Shown here: positions 25,801 through 37,800 of the stretch, in pieces
Layout of the letters: each line of letters starts with the position of its first letter
Position numbering within the stretch: position 1 is the first letter of the stretch
Origin: Ichthyosporea sp. XGB-2017a
Taxonomy: Eukaryota; Opisthokonta; Ichthyosporea
Direction of reading: 5' to 3'
Assembly: GCA_002811675.1 (NCBI GenBank)
Contig: PDIM01010339.1
Location: 29,309 to 69,211, forward strand
Length of the DNA: 39,903 bases
The notes under the pieces: model-generated
Seen by the model: only the letters and a program-made list of their open reading frames with translations
The model's database searches: none
What the model was told of the DNA's origin: nothing
Made by a program: the position numbers and the translations under genes

Positions 25801-28800
25801 AATGGCCTTGTCTGCTAGTTCGGCATATTTGGTTATTAGAGAATGATAAATCTTCAACTTCAAAACAATACCTTCCCAGTCAGTAGTACCATTTGCATTC
25901 GCAACAGCTGCCAAAAGCTGAACAACACTTTCACAGTGTGTTTGTATGTTCAGAATGTCTGCATAGTGCATCATAGTCTCATGAAGACTTATCAAGTATC
26001 CTTCACTCAAGTCGGAAACGGCAGGTATATCCTCATTGTCCAGTGCAATGGGGCATGTGCTTGAAATGTGCTTTTCTTCAGTAATCAGCTTTTGAACACT
26101 TATCAAAACAGCATCAACAGAGCCTTCGATAGCACTGTCATTGAAATCTCGGTAATTGAAAAGGGGTGGCTCGGGAGTGGATATTTCCGCCTTTGACAGA
26201 GAAGACCTTATGCCTGACAACAATTTTCGTTGTGATGGGGATAGACGACTGCAGTAATTCTCCATCTCCAAACTCATGTTGCTCAATCGACTTTCTATGC
26301 ATTCAATCTTCATTCCCAAGTCAACACATACAATGTCACTTTTCAACTTTTCACAAATGTACATCACAGGAATTTCGGCATTAAATGCCGCTGAGACATC
26401 AGCACATACACTAGATACATCCGAAAGCAGTCCACCAATGATTGTTTCGTCTTCGGGGGTAAAGCCAAGTTCACCATTCAACATGTCCTTTTGCATTGCC
26501 AATTTAATCTGCTCAGCCCCAAGCAAAAGTGAGTCGCTTTTATACTTCAGCGATTTAAGGGAACGCCAAAGAGCCCTAGAGGACCTGAAACAGCCAATCT
26601 CACCCTTTTCAACCGCTTTACCCAATCTCTCCAAAACACAATCAAGCTGTTCTCTCACTTCGACCAAATTTCCAAGAGCTTTTCGTTCTTTTAGGATATA
26701 GTAAAACATTACTTCTACATAGCCCGCACACCTATCAGCAATGGCAGGAGGGATATCCGATGAACATTTGTTTCGCAAAGAGCGAAGCTTTGAAACCATA
26801 GAAAACAATTTGAAAAAATAGTTCTCGGACTTTTTGACTAGTTCCTGTCCGTAAGATGCCTCTGAAGCTTTGCCATCTTCATTTCGAACAAGACTTAATA
26901 GGGCCCCTTGCTCAAAAACGTATTGGTTGCTTTGCTGATTCAAAATCAAAGAACTCGACCTGTATTTGAGGCCTATAGTGCGAAGGTACTTCAGCAAGTC
27001 AGAAAGACCTTTCTGCCTCATCTGCTTCCTGAGTTTCAAAGCGCCTTTCTTTTTGGCATCATCCACTGCAAAAGTATTTTCTTCGCTTTGCAGTTCCTTG
27101 ACAGTTTCAATCACTTGCGAGGCGAATTGATCAACCACAACTGCCAACCGAACAGTTGATGTTCCTCCCAACTCTTTTCTCTGAAATTGTGCTAGTCTGC
27201 GGTTGAAAAGAAGCATCTTTGCCAAATACTCACCATCTACAGTCGTAGGCAATAGATTTTTCAGACTATCCAAACTGAATTTAGGGATATGACTCAATGT
27301 ACTACCAGCTTTTAAGCAAGGTCCAGAGCTTATTTCTTCGCTGGAATTGGCTTTCTCGTCCACGCGCCAAGCTTCAGAGGCTTTCAACCCCAGCTTAATC
27401 TCATATTGCTTAGCAAATTTATGCAAAGTTCGATGTGCTTTTTCGGAACTTTGTTTGACAGCCCAATAATTGACATCATTCCATCTGCATATCTTCACAA
27501 AATCCTTCAATTCCTTCTCGATGGGCGTGCGAAGTTTTTTCAATTCTGTTTCCACAGCAGTCTTATACTGGCTATAGTATTTGTGCACATTCATCAGAAT
27601 TGTTCTCAAGCGACCAAAATATATAACTTCGACCCCTTCAAATCCTCCCTCTTCGTAGATCTCCAAAGACTTCACTTTAGCATCGACATTGAAATAAAAT
27701 GCTTTGACAATATTCAAGCGAGCAAAAAACTCTCCCAAACTTGCAGTTTCAAGAAGTTGCGATACATTTTCAAATAATTGCTTCATATAACTTTCATCGA
27801 GCATATTATTTGTGCCGCCCACAAGAGCAGATTCTGCAGCGCCATGATCTATCATTTGGTATAGATGAAACCAAAATTTACCCGCTTTAAGTTCATGTGC
27901 TTTTTCTTTTGACTGTAGCAAAAAGGGCCAACACTTCAGCTCTAGCTTTCTCCATTCAATAATCAAATTGCTAATGGATGTAAGCGCCTCTTTAAGTGAA
28001 ACATGCTTCGCAGCATACTGCTCCCAATCCTGGCTCTTCTTTAGAAGAAGTTCCAGGCCAGCAAGAATTTTCATCACAGGAGACGATACTGGAAACGACA
28101 AGATTTTTTTAATTAGGTTTACGAGAACCAGTAGAATGGGATGCTCGGGCCACTGAATCAGGAGATCACTGATACGAGTACTCATTCCCAAAAGAACATC
28201 TTTACACTTCAGTACTTCACGAACATTTGAATCTTTGTAAATATCGTATAAAGATTCATTTGACATAGGCTTATCGGCAACGTCGCGACCAAAAGAAAGC
28301 TCCCGTTCATCAATTTTCATTGCCAAAGCACTACCCAAAGATATTTGACTTTCCTCATTTCGAGATAAATTATTCGAAGGGAAGGATGAAATCAATTCTT
28401 CAGCACTCTGATAACTTTGAGTAAACTCCATTTGAAGATCTTTCACTTCAAGTATACTTTTACAGCTCACATTTTTTGAGTTTTGCGAATATGCATGGAA
28501 CATGGTGTATATACTTCGGTGAATAGCGACTATGTCAAACGCATCTGAGTCGGGTATTCCCACAACAGTCTTGCTTCTATTTAAATTCTCGGTATTGCAG
28601 GATTTGTTTTCAGCAGAAAGTGCATTTTCTGCTTCAAGGTCGCCGCTATCTTTCAAAATTTGAAGGTATTCTGTATCGAACTCAGGAAACATAGCCTTGT
28701 AGTCACGCTCAAATTCTTCTTCATCGGTCTCAACGTTATGGCTAATTGTTTTGAACTTATAAAGGCCCTCTTCTTCTTCTATTAGACGTCGCTTCTCTTT

Positions 28801-31800
28801 TTCTACAAGATGCCAGTGGCTGCAGTACGATGAAAAAATTACATCTGCACATTTAATATGCTCATCCAAAAGGCGACCAGAACATTTAATGCGATTAAAC
28901 AATGACGTCAAAGATGTAGCAAGCACTTGCAACTTTTTGGAAGATTTCCTGTTGTCAAACAACTCGCCTTTTACAGAGGAAAATATTTCAAAAGCCACGT
29001 CAAGAACACTAGCAACTTCCTCACTTCCCTTACTCATTGGAAATCTACCTAACTCTACAACAGCCCCATCTAATGCGCCTTGATTCAAAGACTTAGCAAC
29101 CTGGCCTTCAAATAACGTAGACGCGATTCGCAGGCCATGCATCATAAAATAACAACTCATGGCAATGGGTCCAGTAATATCATAATAAAACGGATGGTCA
29201 GACAAAAGGTCCTTCACAAACTGTTGCTGAGATTCCTGAACGACCTCAACTTGGGCCAAAAATTCTCCTCGTTGCATTGGCGTTTTCGGAATTCCGTCAC
29301 AGAGGTTTTCGATTAGAAGGGAGCATTTTTTCGACTTAACGACGGAGTCATTGAAGTTGCTGACGTTCACAAAAATCCTCGAAAATTGACATACCTGGGG
29401 TCGCAGAGGAATGGAATCCTTCAACTTTGCAATATCGTCCTCAATCAATCTGATTTGCTCACGGATATGTTCTAATTTGTTGCTAGAAAGACAATTTGTA
29501 GTTATTTTGCGATACTGCTCTTCGACCGCAAGTTCTACATTCTTCACAGCTAGAAGGTTTTCATTTGATTTAAGCTTGAAAATTATTTGCGATGCGGGGT
29601 CAACTTCATTTTCAGGCCTCACAAACACAAAATTAAGCTGACCAAGATAAAACCACAGTTTCGAAAGACATAGAAGCTCTTGGGAAGCTGACATTTTCGT
29701 TGTTAATGCTTCAATCCAAACAGACATTATTAAGGAAATGATATCAACTGCTTCCTTCGCAAAAGTACAAGTTCCCATTTGCTTAAATGAATCCACTATT
29801 ACTGCTGCAAGATTTTCGGCCCGGCATGCGGCAACCACTTCGTAGTGAATGAAACACATACTTAATTCATCTAAAGCATGGGTCATCTTTTCAAACACAG
29901 TGGAGCTAAAGTATTTCACGCAACTCTGAAAGAATATAGCCATCATATTCGTAAACATGGACCTATCTTCTACTTCGTTCGCGACGCAATGGGCCTCATT
30001 TAATTCTTTAATCAAATCCCCAACTAAAGTTTTATACTGGCTCGCCTTTTCAGAGGAAAAACATATTGGAATTGATTCAAATGAGCAACGGAGAGTTCTG
30101 ACAATTTTCATCTGAACAGAAAAGAACCCATAAAAACTACCCTTTTGCATTGTTTTTGAGTTATTTACATTGCTGTTAACGTCTTCATTCGAATCTAAGC
30201 AGCGGATATCATCAAAACAGTTGTCCCATATGCGAGTGAAAAAATTCACAATACAAGAAGTAAGCTCCGATCGTAAAGCTAAATGAAACGAAGAGTACTT
30301 TTCAGGTTTTGAGGAGGTCAAAAACGAATCAAGGACCCACAATAAGCGCTGATACGTAGCGGCAACCGTTGGACACCTGGGACTTCTACTGGAACCATGA
30401 AGCGCTACCAATCGCTCAACAAACTTCCATATTTCCCGAGCGTGCTCCTTTACTATTTCCCCACTTTCCCTTTTATAACAGAGCCGGGTCAACGCACAAA
30501 GCTTACGAATAATAATGCTTTCTAAACCAAGCCCTATGTAATCCTGATATGAAATTGTTGCAACGTCCAAGAAAGCCGGTTTGACTAAAGGAAGTGACAA
30601 GCTCCCCTGTTTTTCAGCCTCGTAACTCGAGTTCTCTGCAAGCGCATCTGTACTCAACTTATGAAGAATTGAGGGAACTTTATGCAGCTCAGCTAGTACT
30701 TGCCTTCCTTTACCATGCTCATTCATGTAGTCAGTGATTCTAATAGTGGCCACACTTTCTGCAATGAGTTTTCGCATTTGCTCTACTGAAGACGAATTTC
30801 TTACAAATTTTAAAAGTGCCTGATTGTCTTCCAGTTGCGCAAATGATGCGATATTCAGCAATTCACCACACCGACGAATATCAAGCTCCAACTGAAACAA
30901 ATCAGCATCTTTCCTGGCAAATGGGATAATTCCACAACTTTTTCCAAATAGTAGCTTCTGTTCCCAATCTTTCGTTCCACACAATCTATTCAGAGTGTCA
31001 ACGATGTTACCTAAGTGAACAAAAACGTCCATTAGACTATTTGCGATCACTGTAGGTATCGTATCTAGAACCAACGTCATATTAACAACAAATTTACTCC
31101 AAACAACACAGAATGAACTGCGCGAAAACGACGACCCATTGACGACACTAAACATTTCACACCTGATGTCATTCACCATTCCCATTTTTTTTACGCAATC
31201 AGTAGGTAAAGAAACATGTCCAGCTAAATCACTCTCGACAGAAAGTAACTTTCTACAGAAAATGCTCAGTACTTGAAATAGCGGGTATATCCACCTTGAC
31301 TCTTCAAATAAAAGAGATGACTGCTCAGCATCGCCAATGTGTAGAAGATATGACTGGCAGTAGGGTGACATTGATCGAAATGGTACAGAGATACCTTTGG
31401 CCAGAGCATTTTTCTCAAACAATGAAATCATCCGTTCGTGTACCATACATTCCAATTGGCTTGACATATTACTATGAAGGGTCCAAAGCTTTTCAAAATC
31501 ATCAGCAGTTGAATTTTGTTTCGCAAGAACAAAAAAGTTATTGGCTAGTTCTTCATTGTTTCGAAAACTCCAAGGTAGGGAGTATACCATCTCGCTTGAC
31601 TGACCACTCAATGTCTCCCTCATGCTATAGATCGATTTTAAGCCTGGAGAACTAAACACTACCTCCATGCATTCAATGGCAACATTCAAATAAAATTCCC
31701 AATCAGGTGGATAATAGCTTTTGAATTTAACATACAGCAGCCACTGTTTACGAACTTCCCAATCTCGTATTGAAGCGCTTTCAATGACAAATTTACAAGC

Positions 31801-34800
31801 CAGCATATTTCGACTAAAGATGCTCACTTCTTCCGAGGGTACACTAACTTCACTAATTTGGAAAGTTTGGTCAATACCCAGCATTTGAAAAGGAACTGCA
31901 TCATGAAGTTTTGCAGGAGCTGAAGCAATGCCTTCACACAAGTAATTTCGAAAAAGGGCACCGTCGGCCTGAATTGAATACAACGAGGCATCTTCGTTCA
32001 AATACCTACCAGAAACGAAAGAGGGCCAAACACCAGGCTCTGCGAACACCCATTCATTTGTCGCTACTAGTTCAAAACTCAGTTCCGTATCACTCAGTAC
32101 TTTTCTGATGCAATTCGTTACACTACTTCTATCAGCATCCCTTTTCCTAGTCCTGGCATAAACTTCCAATGCCGCATCTGAGACAGCGTCTGAAAAGGAC
32201 CGCCCACAATCAAGATAAATGCGCGTTAACTTCGCAAAATTAAGCAGATCTCGAATGCAGAGCTTATCATCATTCATGTATCCTTTCGCAAGCTCCTTTC
32301 CAACCTCATCATGGACGCGGAACAAAATCCGTGCAGCGTAACTGCCCGCAATGCCAGCACTATTCAATAGTCTCAAAGAATCTTGCAGTCCGTATTCTCC
32401 ATCCAAAAGACAAATTTCAATACCGCGATTTCTCATTGCACGTGATATTTCCCCATACTTGGAATCCATAGCAAAAAACATTCGAAAATTCTTATGAGGT
32501 TTAACCAGCTTTATCGCCCCATCAATAACACCTCTTTCATTCACGGCAAGAACTCCGCCTGGCTCAAAAAGAGGATTCAGTCTGTCCAATACAGAACTAC
32601 TACAAAAGTTCACATTATCAACCAGCAGCCAATGGCCGTTTTCGATCGCCTTCACCAGCATACCATCAACCCATTCAAATTTTCCTTGAAAGGATCCATT
32701 CTTCTCGGCGTCCAGAACTGACTGCAACACAGAAAAACAATGACTGGGGTTAAACTGCAAGCAATCGAACTCCATCGGGAATTCAGCCTGAAGTTTACAC
32801 AGCGATTCGGCCAGATGAAGCAAAGGTTGCTTGTCCTCAATATCTGGTGTTGAGCTCCCAGGCACATCGCCTTGCTGCATTCTCATTTCATACACATTCC
32901 AGCTATTCACAACCCTGTAAACAAGACTTTGCTGTCTATCTTCATGATTTATGTTACTTTCAGCAGACTGGATACAACGTGCAATCAATAAGCGCGAACC
33001 ATCTCGAAGCTCTTTTTTCACATCTTCCACTTTGCGATTCATATCGACCTGTTCAAATCCCCCCAAAAGCTCCATTGTGTCAATTGAACTGTTCATGGCA
33101 TACTCTTGAAGTTCATTTCCTGTCAACTCAGCTAGCAAGCGAACCATACTAGTCTTTCCCGACGCAGCAGGGCCAACCAATATAGACAGCCAATTCATGT
33201 CAACAGCTGTTGCCAGGGTTTCTAGAGGACTAATGGTTTTTTGAAGAACTTGAAGCTCATTGCTAAACTCTGTACTCTCAAAGCCAACAGCATGGTCATT
33301 TCGAGGTAAAATGGCTTGACCGATCTGCACAAATGATTTTGTAACAAGGAATGATTCCGGTTCAGCTTTCGCGTAGGCATTTTCACCTGCGAAGACTTCA
33401 TTGTACAGTCGAATAATTTTCTCACGGTCTTCTGCGTCCCTCATTCGATCAATATAAACCGCTTTGAGAAAATTCCCGGGGCAAAATTTTCCTTCGCACT
33501 GATATCGTCTCATCAAGTCACACCATCGAAAAACATCACGAAGATTAAACTCCCAAGGGGATCCTTTTGTTCCAAAGGAACACTTAACCATCGTTTCTTC
33601 AAAAAGTCTTCCATTGAAAGCAATCATACGAGATATCAGCTCAGTTCCTATTTCAGGGTAATGGGCATTGGCAATAAATTCTAAATCATATTTTGACAGT
33701 TGATCAACATATATTTTGGTAAATCGATTTAAGAATGATTTTGGCAGACCTTTACGCCCGCCGCCTTGTGTGGTAGGATTTTGAGCACCAAATATACGAA
33801 AGCCCGTGGGGCAGTCAACATTTAAGTCTAATTCCGGAATATAAATGGAGGAACGATGGTCCAAGCACGCATTAAGTCCCTCCAAAACACTCTGGGAAGC
33901 CAAGTTCAACTCATCCAAAAGAATCCAATTTCCCTCTTTCATTGCCTTTAAGAACACTCCATCCCTCCATTCAAACTCACCACTATTTCCATTTTCTACA
34001 GGCAAATCAGCCCCAAACAAATCCATAATATCCGTTTGTTCAGACAAGTTAATGCGTACAAGCTGGTGACCGCTCAATTTTGCCAAGGCATTTACCAAGC
34101 TAGTTTTACCCACACCAGGGCTGCCCTCCAGAAGAATTGGCTTATGCAACTGTAGGCCACGTAGAACCCTCATCATATTTTCGCATATAGTAGGAGCGTC
34201 CACTGTATAATTGTGTTTTTCGGCGGCAATGGGTCCTTTTTCTATACAGAATGGGGCAATTCCAAAGTATCCCTCACGCACTGCCATTACTTTACCACCC
34301 ACGAGGTTAATTTGTTCGTTGAACTCCTTCATTTGGTTATTCAAATATTCCAAACAGCTTTTTCGAAATTCACTATGGTTTGGACCAGCACCTAAAGACA
34401 TTCCCAGCCCATCCAAAAACGTCAAACAAGCACCATGAGTGTAAGCTTCTCTTACTCCAATATCTTCATAAGCACAATTGATAAATTTCACCCACGCTAA
34501 GATATCTCTAAGACTGATTGTTACACTTTGGTGCAGAGAATGAAACCAATCAATAAAATTGAGAACAAGAAACTTCAGTGACTTCAGTGACTTATTAGCT
34601 AGACTGCTGTCTATAATTTCCAAGCGATCTGACCGATCTTCCACATTGGGAACCCAAATTTCAGTGAATCTATTTCGCAGAGCTGGAGATAATTCTTTTT
34701 TGCCAAAGTCACCACCAGGGTTCATTGTTGCCAGAATACGGAAATCGCCATGTGCACGGATTTCTTCACATTCTATGCCACCTTTTTCAGCAAGTACAAG

Positions 34801-37800
34801 TAATCGGCTTGGTTCTAGAACACTATTCAGTCTCTCCAAAACAGAATCATCTGCTAAAGAAATTTCATCAATCAGAATGTGATCTCCCGTATTCATTGCA
34901 GATATCAGTGGACCGTTGTGCCAGACAAACAATGTTTGATACTCCCCATACAGCAAAATCGCTTCTTCCATTGAAGCAAGAAGAGCAAGTTCTTCTTTAC
35001 TCAAATGTTCCTTTACAGAGCAATCCGCATTGACTTTATGAAGTACATCTTTTAATGTATCACAGAGAGTTCCAAAATCATCTTCCGTGATGGCAACAGC
35101 TCGTTCAACGACAATGCCGCCACCAAATTGCCGAGGACTTTCAAATATATCTTTCAGTAACCCGAGGAGTCTATTTGCCTGCTCGTACTTTCCACGCATA
35201 GGTCGAAGGCCACCAATAAAATCTGAGCTTTCAGTATGCTGGTGGCAATTAATGGCATGCAGCTGCTTTTGATATAATAGAGCAATGAGCTGACAAATGG
35301 TGGTTTTTCCACAACCGGTTTCGCCGACCAAAAGAATAGGCTCTTTGTGCATCAAGCACTTCTGCACAATGACAAATAGCCTTCGCATGCTTTCAGTCCA
35401 TACAATTTCTCGAAAAGCATAAAATGGCGACTGTTCATCATCAGTATGGCATAAACGCATAGCATTCTCCAATTCTTTGTTGCCACTACCAGAATAAAGT
35501 TCTGCTTCATCAATCTTGACTTTCAAAATCTTTTCAATGACACTTTTCACAAATACTTTCTCTTCGGGATTTCTTATCCTTTCTGCCAAAAGACAAAACC
35601 CATCACGAGCAAGTTCTTCGTACCCATTTGGTCTGCGCTCAGCCCAACGGAATAAATCGCGCAAAGTAATAAAAGCGGTCTTTCCCGAGAAAAGCTTTGT
35701 ACCCTGCCGTGTACTCTGAAGCTCCTTCAAGATTAAAACAAGCTTTTTACAATATGTGGGCGGAATAACACAGCGCTTGGAAAGAATCGTTTCAAGTTCT
35801 TCCTGAGGAATGTCATCAAAATGAAGTTCAATAAACCTATTTCTAAATGCCCGGGACAACATCTTTCGGCCTCCATACAATCCAGCAGGGTTCTGCGTCG
35901 CAAAAAGCATAAAATTGGGATGCGGTTTAACAACTTCCTGTGTTTCCGGAATTAGAAGCTCACGGTTATCGTCCAACAGACGATTTAAAGCTTCTAAAAG
36001 GTCTGTTGGGGCTAAATTCAATTCATCAAGAACAATCCAATGGCCTTTTCGCAAAGCCTCCACAAGGACACCTTCCTGAAAGACGAGCTTTCCTTGACTA
36101 TCCGATACATATCTACCCATATATTCTTGCAAATCGGTATGCTCATGGTTATTTACCCTCACAAAGCGATGGCCAGCGCACGTCGCTATGTACTCAATCA
36201 TACTTGTCTTACCGCTTGACGTTGGACCTTGAAGTAAAACTGGGAATTTCGTTGCTACAATAGCTCTTGCAACATTCCTTAGATTCCGACCAATGGATGG
36301 GGTGATGATATAATTTTGAGGAACATGAGCATCTTCTGGCCCTCTGCGAATCCAAAATTGTTCAAAAAGTACATAGTCACTTCCAGGAGCATTTGGAATT
36401 GCAGTGAGAACTTTCGCGGGCATTTCGCGCTGAATATACTTTTGGATTAGTTCACTCATAACCTTATAGGAGTCAGAATCCAACTGAGTAAAGAAACTCA
36501 TCGATACACCTTCATATAATGCCCGTCGGAACCCATATTGACGAAATGTCATTCGACAATAATCCAATGCTCGGCACAAAGTTCGCAAACTATAATGCGG
36601 ACGCCTATTTGCAGAATCTTTCAAGGTTTCCAGCGCAGCTTTCTTAACTTCAAGAAAAAATTTAACCAAAGAGTCGACGGTTTCATTCTCTACTTCTCCG
36701 GTACATTCTAAATACGAATTCACAACAGTTCTCAAGTCATTTTCATCAGTGATTTCATCCACATAATATTCGGAAAATCTATTTCTTAGTCCGGGGGGAA
36801 GATCTTTTTTACCCACGTCTGTTGCTGGGTTCATGCAGGCAAACACACGAAAGTTTGGATGCCTTGATACAGGCTCAATGTCCCCCCTCTCAGAAAGGAC
36901 TAATGATTCATTTTCATTTTCCAATAATCCACTCAAACACTCCAATGTTTCCTGTGTGGCCAAATTAATTTCATCCAGCAGGATCCACTCTCCCTTGCGA
37001 AGCGCCTTTGTCAATGTACCTTCAACAAACGAAAACGCGAAACTATTTTTTAGCTGCTCTCTTTGACTTTCGAACTTCTCTACATTATTAGCAAAACTGG
37101 CCCACCGTTTTTGCAGCTCAGACGACAAAGGCTTTCCTACTTTCTTGTTTTTATCCACATTCCCAACATCGTCACCATTCTGAGAAGGGCTCTTGCTATT
37201 GTTTATACGAGTCTGTACCATTTGAAGCGCATTTCGAAAGAGCGTCACCAACTTCGCCCACTGCCTGGCATTAAACTTTGAAAGAACGAGCTGATAAAAT
37301 CTGGTATTTGCTTTTTTTGAAAATGTCTTTGGAAAAATTTCCTCAAACGTTTCCAACAGCGGTGTGCAGACCATGCGTAAATCTACAGGCTTGTAGCCAC
37401 CCAAGAGATCTGAACTATCACTTTGTTGACTCATATTTACCACAACCATCTTTTGTCCAAGCATTTCTGCCAGATGTTGAGCAGCTGTGGTTTTTCCTGT
37501 ACCAGTTTCACCCACTAATAAAACAGGTTCGTTGATATCAACCGCGACAGCAAGCTTTTCAAGTAAACATAGCGAGTGCTTTGTATACGCAAACGTAGAT
37601 TGCTTCTTCAAAAGCCCAACCAAATTTTTGGTCTCCGATTTGGTTGAAGAACTTTTGATGCTTTTCACAGATGCCCTGCCCACTTCAAGGAACCCTTGTC
37701 CAGTTTTTGAGACTGAACATTTGTAGAAATTAAGAAAATATCTCATTTTTTCCAAATCCATTCCCAAACTGACACAAATAACAGCATTGAGCTTTTCTCG

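Noticed and set aside
34565-34592. 9-base tandem duplication (CTTCAGTGA twice) in MDN1
   Set aside because: It keeps the frame and encodes a short SLKSLK helix repeat; ordinary coding variation.
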